Origin: Kineosporia sp. NBRC 101731
Lineage (GTDB): Bacteria; Actinomycetota; Actinomycetes; Actinomycetales; Kineosporiaceae
Length of the DNA: 64,000 nucleotides
Direction: 5' to 3'
NCBI RefSeq assembly: GCF_030269305.1
Contig: NZ_BSTC01000023.1
Location: 16,433 to 80,432, forward strand
Part shown: piece by piece, positions 54,329 to 62,546 of the stretch
Numbering within the stretch: position 1 is the first letter of the stretch
How the letters are laid out: each line of letters begins with the position of its first letter
Position numbers and translations under genes: made by a program
The notes under the pieces: generated by a model
What the model was told of the DNA's origin: nothing
The model's input: only the letters and a program-made list of their open reading frames with translations
Database searches by the model: none

Positions 54329-54502
54329 GGACTAGCCACGTTCGGGTTTCGCGTTCGCCGGCACAAGGCGAGCCCCGCGGTCGTTCAGGAAGTCTCCCCG
54401 GAGATTCCCGAGCAGACCGACGGGGGACAGGGGACGACGCACATGCCTCGACCAACAGGTGAGGGTTACGCTAATCAAGATGTCACGAGACAGGAGATCG
54501 AG

Positions 54503-54991
54503 ATGTCGGAACCGAGGTTCCTGAGCGGTCAGGGGCCGGAGGGCGCCAGCAGTGGGCAGTACGACACCACCCCTCTGGTCGAGACGACGATCTCCATTGC
54601 CGGTCTGCCCGGGCTGACCGGCAATGATGACGACCGGCCCACGGGGCTCTCCGGTGCGGAGCAGGCCGCGGTCGATGCACTGCCCGAGGCCTCGGCGCTG
54701 CTGGTGGTGCAGCGGGGGCCGAACGCGGGGGCCCGCTTCCTGCTGAACGCCGAGCGCACCAGCGCCGGTCGCCGGCCGGCCAGCGACATCTTCCTGGACG
54801 ACGTCACCGTGTCCCGCAAGCACGCCGAGTTCGTCCGGCGGGACGGCGGCTTCTACGTTCGCGACGCCGGCAGCCTCAACGGCACCTACGTGGGTGGCGA
54901 CCGGATCGACGAGGCGCTGCTGAAGGACGGCGACGAGGTCCAGATCGGCAAGTACCGGCTGGTCTTCCACCCCAGCCGCCGTACGCCCTGA
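54503..54991 (+). CDS. garA: GarA/OdhI-type FHA regulator
   Basis: This 162-residue protein starts at ATG 54503 after an AGGAG site. An N-terminal kinase-target motif, PLVETTISI (E27, T28, T29), precedes the FHA domain: GRRPASDIFLDDVTVSRKHA and SLNGTYVGG hold the conserved Gly-Arg, Ser-x-x-His and Asn-Gly residues. In mycobacteria and corynebacteria, phosphorylation of ETT by Ser/Thr kinases closes the protein and relieves inhibition of 2-oxoglutarate dehydrogenase and glutamate dehydrogenase. Location after gcvH matches Rv1826-Rv1827. Confidence 0.93.
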   Translation: MSEPRFLSGQGPEGASSGQYDTTPLVETTISIAGLPGLTGNDDDRPTGLSGAEQAAVDALPEASALLVVQRGPNAGARFLLNAERTSAGRRPASDIFLDDVTVSRKHAEFVRRDGGFYVRDAGSLNGTYVGGDRIDEALLKDGDEVQIGKYRLVFHPSRRTP

Positions 54992-54998
54992 AGCCGCC

Positions 54999-55784
54999 GT
55001 GGTGAGCGCGGCAGCGAGGGGCCGCGCGAGCGGTCCGGCCGGCAATCCGGCAGGCCGGACCGACCGGGCGGCGGCCCCTCGGGCGATGAGTATCGGAGCG
55101 GTGCTGGAACTGCTGCGGCAGGACTTCCCTGACATCTCGATCTCGAAGATCCGTTATCTGGAGGACCAGGGGCTGGTCGAACCTCAGCGCACAGCTGCGG
55201 GGTACCGGAAGTTCACCCCCGGGCACGTCGACCGCCTGCGGTACGTGCTCGGGGTGCAACGTGACCACTACATGCCGCTGCGGGTGATCCGCGAACACCT
55301 CGACGCCGTGGATGCGGGTCTGGAGCCACCGGTCGGCCGGTTCGGTGCGGGTGTGGCCCAGGGCTCGTTCGCGCCACGACTGGTCGAGGTGGTGCCCGAG
55401 GAACCCCGGCCGCAACCGCAGCGCCGGTTCAGCCGGGCCCAGGTCCTGTTGGCGGCCGAGATCGACGACGACATGCTGACGGCACTGCAGGCGCACGGTC
55501 TGGTCACGCCCCGGCCCTCCGGGCAGTTCGACGCGGACGCGATCGCGGTGGCCCGCACGGCGGGTGAACTGGCCGTGTTCGGGATCGAGCCCCGTCACCT
55601 GCGGGCCTTCCGCACGACCGCCGACCGTGAGGCCGGGCTGATCGAGCAGGTGACGAACCCGATCCGGGCCCGGGGCGACGGTTCCGGGGCCCGGGCCGAC
55701 GACGTGGCGCAGGAGCTGTCCAGCCTGACCGTGCAGCTGCACGCGGCGCTGCTGAAGGCGGCGCTGGAGCGCGGCCAGTCCTGA
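54999..55784 (+). CDS. ftsR: MerR-family regulator, FtsR-like (Rv1828)
   Basis: This 261-residue protein starts at GTG 54999, 7 bases after garA. The winged helix-turn-helix is SISKIRYLEDQGLVEPQRTA with GYRKFTPGHVDRLRYV, typical MerR. A long C-terminal region (residues 110-261) includes FSRAQVLLAAEIDDDML and ends in a helix (LTVQLHAALLKAALERG). The corynebacterial orthologue FtsR activates ftsZ. The first 28 residues are basic and low-complexity. Confidence 0.9.
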   Translation: MVSAAARGRASGPAGNPAGRTDRAAAPRAMSIGAVLELLRQDFPDISISKIRYLEDQGLVEPQRTAAGYRKFTPGHVDRLRYVLGVQRDHYMPLRVIREHLDAVDAGLEPPVGRFGAGVAQGSFAPRLVEVVPEEPRPQPQRRFSRAQVLLAAEIDDDMLTALQAHGLVTPRPSGQFDADAIAVARTAGELAVFGIEPRHLRAFRTTADREAGLIEQVTNPIRARGDGSGARADDVAQELSSLTVQLHAALLKAALERGQS

Positions 55785-55859
55785 GCCTCCCATGGCTCTA
55801 ATTTCACCGAAAACGTCTCTCGGTCGCCGCGCCGCGCGGCGCCGGGGTACGTTTGCGGG

Positions 55860-56348
55860 GTGCGGGAGCTTGATGTGGTTGGTGTCAGGGTCGAGGTTCC
55901 CTCGAACAACCCGATCGTGCTGCTCAAGGAGCGGGACGGGGATCGCTATCTCCCGATCTGGGTCGGGGCGCCTGAGGCGAATGCGATCGCGAACGCCCAG
56001 CAGGGGCTGGTGCCACCGCGACCACTGACGCACGACCTGATGAAAGACGTGATCGAGGCCCTCGGCCGGCGGCTCTCCGAGGTGCGCATCGTCGCCCTGA
56101 AGGAGAACGTCTTCCACGCCGAGCTGGTCTTCGACGGAGGGCTGACCGTGAGCTCCCGGTCGTCCGACGCGATCGCACTGGCGCTGCGCGTCGGCTGCCC
56201 GATCGTAGGGGCGGAAGAGGTGCTGGAGGCCGGTGGCGTCTCGGTGCCCGACGAGGACGAGGACGAGGTGGAGAAGTTCCGCGAGTTCCTCGACAACATC
56301 TCGCCGGAAGACTTCGGCGAAGGTGGACAGGGCTCCGAGAACTCCTGA
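55860..56348 (+). CDS. DUF151 bifunctional nuclease-family protein (Rv1829)
   Basis: This 162-residue protein starts at GTG 55860, 6 bases after TACGTT (55848-55853), so it is probably leaderless. Core family segments are DRYLPIWVGAPEANAIANAQ, the LTHDLMKDVIEALGRRL helix and SSRSSDAIALALRVGCPI. Plant and bacterial members have been described as bifunctional nucleases, but the catalytic chemistry is not clear from the sequence. The C-terminus is acidic (PDEDEDEVEKF). It is syntenic with Rv1829. Confidence 0.9.
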   Translation: MRELDVVGVRVEVPSNNPIVLLKERDGDRYLPIWVGAPEANAIANAQQGLVPPRPLTHDLMKDVIEALGRRLSEVRIVALKENVFHAELVFDGGLTVSSRSSDAIALALRVGCPIVGAEEVLEAGGVSVPDEDEDEVEKFREFLDNISPEDFGEGGQGSENS

Positions 56349-56528
56349 GCGGTCCGGCTTCACCGCTGCGGCGGGCAGCGGCAGCGTCGGTTCCGTGTCA
56401 ACGCGCCACCCCTGCCGAGGCGGTACCGAAGAGGTCTCGGCCAGGACACCGGCGGGTGTCGGGGTGTTCCGATTGGTCCGAAAGAGGGGTGATCTGCCGA
56501 CACGCCGCCCCCCTCGGATGCCGCCTCG

Positions 56529-56557
56529 TTGACGACGCCGGGTGCGCAGCCTACGGT
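56529..56557 (+). promoter_or_regulatory. Promoter upstream of second MerR gene
   Basis: TTGACG (56529-56534) and TACGGT (56552-56557) are separated by 17 bases. The gap 56349-56647 has no other coding evidence. Transcription would begin near 56564, leaving a leader of about 85 bases. Confidence 0.65.
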
Positions 56558-56647
56558 TCAAATGAAACGACCCCGGTGTAGTTCTCCCGCTGCGATCCGT
56601 CTCCCTCGGACCAGCGTGCCGGACTAGGAACGTTGAATGGAGCCGCC

Positions 56648-57232
56648 GTGAGCGAGCGTAGCGAGCGAGATGCTGTGCCCGGTCACGTCGTCGCGCAGGC
56701 GCAGGGCATGCTCTTCACCGACGACCTGCCCGAGCTCGACGAGGAGGCCGGTTACCGCGGTCCGATCGCCTGCCGTGCTGCGGGAATCACCTACCGCCAG
56801 CTCGACTACTGGGCCCGCACCGGGTTGGTGCAGCCGACCGTCCGCAACGCGACCGGCTCGGGTACGCAACGGCTCTACAGCTTCCGCGACGTGCTCGTGC
56901 TCAAGGTGGTCAAGCGCCTTCTGGACACCGGTGTCTCGCTGCAGCAGATCCGCATCGCGGTGAACCACCTGCGTGACCACGGAGTGGAAGACCTGGCCCA
57001 GATCACCCTGATGAGTGACGGCGCCAGCGTCTACGAGTGCACCTCGGCGGACGAGGTCATAGATCTCGTCCAGGGCGGTCAGGGCGTCTTCGGCATCGCC
57101 GTCGGCCGGGTCTGGCGTGAGGTCGAGGGCACCCTCGCCGAGCTGCCCGCCGAGCGCGTGGGTGGCGACACGACCACCGGCACCAGCGACGACGAGCTCT
57201 CGGCCCGCCGCCGCCAGCGGGCCATCAGCTAG
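56648..57232 (+). CDS. MerR-family regulator (Rv1830-like)
   Basis: This 194-residue protein starts at GTG 56648; a TTG at 56633 is possible. The DNA-binding region is AAGITYRQLDYWARTGLVQP, with wing residues and TQRLYSFRDVLVLKVVKRLL. A C-terminal domain (GASVYECTSADEVIDLVQGG) follows. It resembles the short MerR regulator next to DUF151 in actinomycetes (Rv1830). No metal-ligand Cys pattern is seen. A strong terminator follows. Confidence 0.9.
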   Translation: MSERSERDAVPGHVVAQAQGMLFTDDLPELDEEAGYRGPIACRAAGITYRQLDYWARTGLVQPTVRNATGSGTQRLYSFRDVLVLKVVKRLLDTGVSLQQIRIAVNHLRDHGVEDLAQITLMSDGASVYECTSADEVIDLVQGGQGVFGIAVGRVWREVEGTLAELPAERVGGDTTTGTSDDELSARRRQRAIS

Positions 57233-57246
57233 CCGACCGACAGATC

Positions 57247-57291
57247 AGCAGAAGAGCCCCGGGTCCGGTACCCCGGGGCTCTTCTGCTTTG
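57247..57291 (+). terminator. Strong terminator after MerR gene
   Basis: AGCAGAAGAGCCCCGGG (57247-57263) pairs perfectly with CCCGGGGCTCTTCTGCT (57272-57288), an 8-base loop, then TTT. It ends the gcvH-garA-merR region transcript. Confidence 0.95.
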
Positions 57292-57351
57292 CCGTGCTCA
57301 GACGGTGTGGACGTTCTCAGGCGGTGTTGCCGGCCTCAGGTAGGGCTGGCC

Positions 57352-58188
57352 TCAGGCAGGGCTGGCCTCAGCCGGTGCGGAGCTCACCTCGGCCGACGCC
57401 GGGCGCCGCCCCCGGGTGTTGGCGCGCAGCACGCGGGCCAGGTGGGCGTCGAAAGCATGCGCCAGTTCCTGTGCCGGGGCACCGGGCCAGCGGTGGATCG
57501 GCTGGCTCGCCCCCTGGGCCTGCTGCAGGGCGCTGCGCTCGCGGATGGACGGGCCCAGCACCAGCGGGCCGAACATGTCGGAGAGCTCCTGCAGGCGGTA
57601 GCGGTGCTCGGGGGAGCGCTCGCGGTACCGGTTCACCACCACGCCCAGCGGCTGCAGGGTCGGGGCGATGTTGCGCCGTACCTCGTCGATCGCGTGCAGG
57701 GCCCGGTCGGCGGCGGTCACGGAGAACAGCGCGGGTTCGGACACCACCAGGGCTCGCTGGCTCGCGGCCAGGCCGGAGCGGGTGATCGTGCCCAGTGACG
57801 GCGGGCAGTCGATGAGGACGAGCTGGTAGCCCTCGAGCTGGTGGATCGCGTGCGAGAGCCGGGCCAGAGTGCGCTCGCTGCCGGTGGGGCGGTCGAGCGC
57901 GGCCATGTCGTGGGAGCCGGGCAGCACGTCGAGCGTGCCGTCGCCGGTGGCCCAGCCGCTGGGCACGACGTTCACCTTCTGCGCGTTGCGGCGCGAGGCG
58001 CCCATCACCGTGGCGACGTTGGTCGTGATCTCGGCGGTGATGTCCAGCCCGAGCGTCGCATCGGCCTGTGGGTCGATGTCGACCACAAGGGTGGGAACGC
58101 CCCGGGCGAGCGCGGCCGAGGCCAGTCCCAGGACCACTGACGTCTTCCCGACGCCACCCTTCAAACTGCACACGCTGACGACGATCAC
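57352..58188 (-). CDS. ParA/MinD-family ATPase
   Basis: This 278-residue protein starts at GTG 58188. The frame stays open upstream, but the strand VIVVSVCSLKGGVGKTS starts at once, as in relatives. The deviant Walker A is KGGVGKTS (residues 10-17). Walker A' VVDIDPQADATLG and Walker B VLIDCPPSLG follow, and NRYRERSPEHRYRL lies in the C-terminal part. No ParB or parS-like repeats are nearby. It is an orphan ParA, perhaps placing a protein complex rather than DNA. It sits on the opposite strand within an otherwise co-oriented Rv1822-Rv1832 block. Confidence 0.88.
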   Translation of the reverse strand: MIVVSVCSLKGGVGKTSVVLGLASAALARGVPTLVVDIDPQADATLGLDITAEITTNVATVMGASRRNAQKVNVVPSGWATGDGTLDVLPGSHDMAALDRPTGSERTLARLSHAIHQLEGYQLVLIDCPPSLGTITRSGLAASQRALVVSEPALFSVTAADRALHAIDEVRRNIAPTLQPLGVVVNRYRERSPEHRYRLQELSDMFGPLVLGPSIRERSALQQAQGASQPIHRWPGAPAQELAHAFDAHLARVLRANTRGRRPASAEVSSAPAEASPA

Positions 58189-58450
58189 GGTGTTCGACGC
58201 TACCTCGTTATCAAGTCCCCGCGGACGAGCCCGGGCCGGTAGGAATTGCGTGATCGTGATTCCACACAGGGTCATATCCGCCGGGCCGTCCTTTTGGCCG
58301 AGCCAATTGCATCCCGTAGCCCGGCCCGCTCGCAACCCTCCGTTCGCCTGCCGTACGCCGTACGGGTGCGCCGGGGGCACGAGATGAGAGTGGCATCCGG
58401 CGCTGGTAACGTCATCGTCGCCGGTCAACGTCAAGGACCGGCAGCTGAAG

Positions 58451-58532
58451 ACCCCCGCGGGAGAGACCCCGTCACAGGGGCGCCGAAGGGGCAACTCTCC
58501 CCGGAACCTCTCAGGCGCCAAGGACCGCATGG
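58451..58532 (+). promoter_or_regulatory. Glycine riboswitch (single aptamer)
   Basis: The conserved core is visible in order: GCGGGAGAGACCCC, GGCGCCGAAGGGGCAA, and CCTCTCAGGCGCCAAGGACCG. These are the P1-P3 landmarks of the glycine-I/II aptamer. Only one aptamer is present. It lies 50 to 100 bases before gcvP, so glycine would switch on glycine cleavage. A riboswitch also precedes the M. tuberculosis gcvB gene. Confidence 0.93.
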
Positions 58533-58583
58533 GCGAGGCAGCTCCGAAGGGCGATGTGGCCCGACGGATGGGGAGGTATCCGA

Positions 58584-61571
58584 GTGACCCGAACCGCGGT
58601 CGCTACGCCCTTTGCGTGGGAGCCTCCGATGACGACCTTCATCGATGCCGGTCAGCACGATCTGCAGGACGACCTGCCCGAGCCCGAGGGCCGGACGGCG
58701 CAGGGTACCGGGCACCGTTTGGACGCGTTCGCCGACCGCCACATCGGCGCCGACGAGCCGCAGATCGCCACCATGCTGCGCGTGGTCGGGCTGGACAGTC
58801 TCGACGCCCTCGAGAACGCCGTGATCCCGCCGGTGATCCGCGACGGTGGCACGCCCGCCCTGCCCGGGCCGATCAGTGAGGCCGAGGCGCTGGCCGAGCT
58901 GCGGGCCCTGGCCAACCGCAACACCGTGCGCGTGCCGATGATCGGCCTGGGCTATCACGGCACCCACACGCCCGGCGTGATCCTGCGCAACGTGCTGGAG
59001 AACCCGGCCTGGTACACCGCCTACACGCCCTACCAGCCGGAGATCTCCCAGGGCCGCCTGGAGGCCCTGCTCGCGTTCCAGACGATGGTCTCCGACCTGA
59101 CCGGTCTGGAGACCGCCAGCGCCTCCCTGCTCGACGAGTCCACCGCCGCGGCCGAGGCGATGACCCTGATGCGCCGCGCGTCCAAACTTCCCACCGGCGC
59201 CGCGTTCGTCGTCGACACCGACGTGCTCCCGCAGACCCTCGCGGTGATCCAGACCCGCGCCGAACCGCTCGGCATCCCGGTGGTCGTGGCCGACCTCACC
59301 ACCGACCCCGCAGCGGCACTCGACGCTGTCACCGAAGGTGTGTTCGGCGTCCTGGCGCAATACCCGGGTGCCTCCGGACAGGTGACCGACCTGCGTCCCC
59401 TGATCGACGCCGCCCACGGGCGCAAGGCGCTCGTCACCGTCGCGGCCGACCTGCTCGCGCTCACGCTGCTGCGCTCGCCCGGTGAGGACGGCGCGGACGT
59501 GGCGGTCGGCAACACGCAGCGCTTCGGCGTGCCGCTCGGGTTCGGTGGACCGCACGCCGGGTACATGAGCGTGCGCAAGGGCCTGGAGCGGTCGCTGCCC
59601 GGGCGCCTCGTGGGTGTCTCCAAGGACGCCGACGGCAACCCCGCCTACCGCCTCGCCCTGCAGACCCGCGAGCAGCACATCCGCCGGGAGAAGGCGACCA
59701 GCAACATCTGCACCGCGCAGGTGCTGCTGGCCGTGATGGCCGGGATGTACGCGGTCTACCACGGCCCGCAGGGGCTGCGCCGCATCGCCGAGCGCACCGC
59801 CGGTCACGCCGCGACGCTGGCCGCGGGCCTGCGCTCGGTCGACGTGAAGGTCGTGCACGAGAGCTTCTTCGACACCGTGCTCGCCGAGGTGCCGGGCCGG
59901 GCCGGTGAGGTCGTCGCGGCCGCCCACGACCTCGGCATCCTGCTGCGCCAGGACGGCGCCGACCGGGTCGGCATTGCCTGCGACGAGACCACCACGCAGA
60001 CCCAGGTGGCCCTGGTGCTGCGGGCTTTCGGGGTCTCGGTCGAAGACCGCGCACCGGGGGCGGAGCTTCCCGCGATCCCCGCGGACCTCGTCCGTACGTC
60101 TGAGTACCTGACCAACCCGGTCTTCACCACGCACCACAGCGAGACCTCGATGCTGCGGTTCCTGCGGCGGCTGGCCGACGAGGACTACGCGCTGGACCGC
60201 GGCATGATCCCGCTCGGCTCGTGCACGATGAAGCTCAACGCCACCACCGAGATGGAGGCCATCACCTGGCCGGAATTCGGTGGGCTGCACCCGTTCGCAC
60301 CCGCCGGCGACACCGAGGGCATCCGTAGCCTGGTGAAGGACCTGGCCAGCTGGCTGGCGGAACTCACCGGCTACGCGGCGGTCTCGCTGCAGCCGAACGC
60401 CGGCTCGCAGGGTGAGCTGGCCGGTCTGCTCGCGATCCGGGCCTACCACCGCTCCAACGGCGACCTCGACCGCAACGTCTGCCTGATCCCGAGCTCCGCG
60501 CACGGCACCAACGCCGCCAGCGCCGTGATGGCCGGCATGAAGGTCGTCGTGGTGGCCTGCGACGACAACGGCAACGTCGACCTGGCCGACCTCGAGGCGA
60601 AGATCGCCCAGCACCGCGAGGCCCTCGCCGCGATCATGGTCACCTACCCGAGCACCCACGGCGTGTTCGAGGAGGGTATCGGCCGGATCTGCGAGTCGGT
60701 GCACGAGGCCGGCGGTCAGGTCTACGTCGACGGCGCCAACCTCAACGCGCTGGTGGGTCTCTCACGGCCGGGCGCGTTCGGCGCCGATGTCTCGCACCTG
60801 AACCTGCACAAGACGTTCTGCATCCCGCACGGTGGCGGCGGCCCGGGTGTCGGCCCGGTCGCGGTGCGCTCGCACCTGGCGCCGTTCCTGCCCAACCATC
60901 CGCTGGACGAGCTGGCGGGTCCGTCCACCGGCATCGGCCCGGTCTCCGGGGCCCCGTACGGCTCGGCCGGCATCCTGCCGATCTCCTGGGCCTACGTGCG
61001 CATGATGGGTCTTGAGGGCCTGACCCGCGCCACCCGCACCGCGATCCTCACCGCCAACTACGTCGCCGCCCGGCTGCGCCAGCACTATCCGGTGCTGTAC
61101 TCCGGCCGCGACGCCCTGGTCGCCCACGAGTGCATCCTCGACCTGCGGCCCCTCACCAAGGCCACCGGCGTCACCGTCGACGACGTGGCCAAGCGCCTCG
61201 TCGACTACGGCTTCCACGCCCCGACCATGTCGTTCCCAGTCGCCGGCACGCTCATGGTCGAGCCCACCGAGAGCGAAGACCTGGCCGAGCTGGACCGGTT
61301 CTGCGACGCGATGATCGCCATCCGCGGCGAGATCGACAAGGTGGCCGAGGGACACTGGCCGGCCGGTGACAACCCACTGGTCAACGCCCCGCACACGGCC
61401 CAGTGCCTGACCGGTTCTTGGGAGCACCCGTACACCCGCGAAGAGGCCGTGTACCCCGAGGGCGTCACGCCGCGCTTCAAGTACTGGCCGCCGGTGCGCC
61501 GCATCGACGGTGCCTGGGGCGACCGCAACCTGGTCTGCTCCTGCCCGTCACCGGAAGCCTTCGAGGAGTAG
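58584..61571 (+). CDS. gcvP: Glycine dehydrogenase (decarboxylating), P protein
   Basis: This product of 995 residues starts at GTG 58584, 7 bases after GGGGAGG; ATG 58629 with GGGAG upstream would give 980 and is equally credible. The PLP-dependent P protein decarboxylates glycine and passes the aminomethyl group to GcvH lipoate. The fused N- and C-terminal halves are both present. The PLP Lys is in [18 protein letters not shown], and [13 protein letters not shown] and [14 protein letters not shown] flank the active site. The N-terminus [19 protein letters not shown] is typical. Expression is under the glycine riboswitch. Confidence 0.96.
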   Translation: MTRTAVATPFAWEPPMTTFIDAGQHDLQDDLPEPEGRTAQGTGHRLDAFADRHIGADEPQIATMLRVVGLDSLDALENAVIPPVIRDGGTPALPGPISEAEALAELRALANRNTVRVPMIGLGYHGTHTPGVILRNVLENPAWYTAYTPYQPEISQGRLEALLAFQTMVSDLTGLETASASLLDESTAAAEAMTLMRRASKLPTGAAFVVDTDVLPQTLAVIQTRAEPLGIPVVVADLTTDPAAALDAVTEGVFGVLAQYPGASGQVTDLRPLIDAAHGRKALVTVAADLLALTLLRSPGEDGADVAVGNTQRFGVPLGFGGPHAGYMSVRKGLERSLPGRLVGVSKDADGNPAYRLALQTREQHIRREKATSNICTAQVLLAVMAGMYAVYHGPQGLRRIAERTAGHAATLAAGLRSVDVKVVHESFFDTVLAEVPGRAGEVVAAAHDLGILLRQDGADRVGIACDETTTQTQVALVLRAFGVSVEDRAPGAELPAIPADLVRTSEYLTNPVFTTHHSETSMLRFLRRLADEDYALDRGMIPLGSCTMKLNATTEMEAITWPEFGGLHPFAPAGDTEGIRSLVKDLASWLAELTGYAAVSLQPNAGSQGELAGLLAIRAYHRSNGDLDRNVCLIPSSAHGTNAASAVMAGMKVVVVACDDNGNVDLADLEAKIAQHREALAAIMVTYPSTHGVFEEGIGRICESVHEAGGQVYVDGANLNALVGLSRPGAFGADVSHLNLHKTFCIPHGGGGPGVGPVAVRSHLAPFLPNHPLDELAGPSTGIGPVSGAPYGSAGILPISWAYVRMMGLEGLTRATRTAILTANYVAARLRQHYPVLYSGRDALVAHECILDLRPLTKATGVTVDDVAKRLVDYGFHAPTMSFPVAGTLMVEPTESEDLAELDRFCDAMIAIRGEIDKVAEGHWPAGDNPLVNAPHTAQCLTGSWEHPYTREEAVYPEGVTPRFKYWPPVRRIDGAWGDRNLVCSCPSPEAFEE

Positions 61572-61592
61572 GACCCCAGGACCAGGAGCACC

Positions 61593-61976
61593 ATGGACGC
61601 CTTCGAGCAGACCGTACGCCGGTACCTGGCCCTCCTGGCGACCGGGACGACAGCCGAGATCATCGACTGCTTCGCCCCCGGCGCCACGGTGGAGGACCCG
61701 GCCGGCGGGCCCGTCCTCACCGGACCGGCCGAGCTGCAGAAGCTCTACGGCAGTCTCGAAAGCACCCAGCGCGCCACCGACCTGCACTGGCTGCGGGTCG
61801 GTGGTCCGTGCGCGGTGTTCGGGTTCAGCGTTTCGGCGGGCGCCCACGAGATCGACGTGGTCGAGGTGATGACCTTCGACGCCGAGGCCAGAATCACCAG
61901 CATGCGGGCCTTCTGGGGCCCCGACGACATCATGACGCACTCCAGCCCGACCACCGCCGAACCCGCACCAAGATGA
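61593..61976 (+). CDS. SnoaL/NTF2-like protein (ketosteroid-isomerase fold)
   Basis: This 127-residue protein starts at ATG 61593 after CAGGAGCACC. It shows the cone-shaped fold pattern: ALLATGTTAEIIDCFAPGAT, then VEDPAGGPVLTG, VVEVMTFDAEARITSMRAFWGPDD. The Asp of VEDP is where the steroid isomerases hold a catalytic base, but this is not proof of activity. It follows gcvP by 21 bases. Its 3' end overlaps the end of the convergent oxidoreductase gene by 47 bases. Confidence 0.82.
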   Translation: MDAFEQTVRRYLALLATGTTAEIIDCFAPGATVEDPAGGPVLTGPAELQKLYGSLESTQRATDLHWLRVGGPCAVFGFSVSAGAHEIDVVEVMTFDAEARITSMRAFWGPDDIMTHSSPTTAEPAPR

Positions 61977-62346
61977 CCGGCCCCTGCGGGCGGCGATCCC
62001 GGTACTGCTCGTAGCGCGCGACGAGCGCATCCAGCTCCGGGACGCCGCCCGCCGTCAGTACCGTGGCCACACCATCGGCCCGTGCCCACCACAACTGCGA
62101 CCAGTCCTCGTCGTACCGGTCGGTCAGCAGCGTCACCTTCGGGTTCTCATCGATGTTGGCCAGACGGCGTAAGGACGAAGTCTGCTGGGGTTTGTGATCG
62201 ACCGCGCTCACCAGCACATCGGGCCCCACGGCCGCGAAGACCAGCGGCACCAGATGCGGCATCCCGTCGACCGAGACCGTGGCCAGACGGGCGACGCGCT
62301 CGGCGAGGAAGCGCTCGCGGGACTCGGCGGGGGTGAGGGTGGGCAT
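61930..62346 (-). CDS. PPOX-class F420-dependent oxidoreductase (Rv3369-like family)
   Basis: This 138-residue split-barrel protein starts at ATG 62346. The family signature is SRERFLAERVARLATVSVDG at the start, then PHLVPLVFAAVGPDVLVSAVD and RRLANIDENPKVTLLTDRYDEDWSQLWWARADG. These match the short F420-binding PPOX family named TIGR03668. The C-terminus LVRVRRWSGWSAS is Trp/Arg-rich. It probably reduces a small substrate with F420H2. It is convergent with the SnoaL-like gene. Confidence 0.88.
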   Translation of the reverse strand: MPTLTPAESRERFLAERVARLATVSVDGMPHLVPLVFAAVGPDVLVSAVDHKPQQTSSLRRLANIDENPKVTLLTDRYDEDWSQLWWARADGVATVLTAGGVPELDALVARYEQYRDRRPQGPVILVRVRRWSGWSAS

Positions 62347-62546
62347 GATTCTCCGATGGTGGGGCGAGGTGCTGGATGAGATCGGACGAGATGCTGGTCG
62401 TGATTGCCGGGCGATAAGCAGGAACCTCGGAAACCTTGGGATACCTCGGCACTTTCGGTGCTCTTCCGTCTCGACGCAGACTCTCTCCGTGGGCAGGCTG
62501 GTACCCAGCGGCCGGTTCATGCGGTGGATGGATCGGTCACCTCCCA

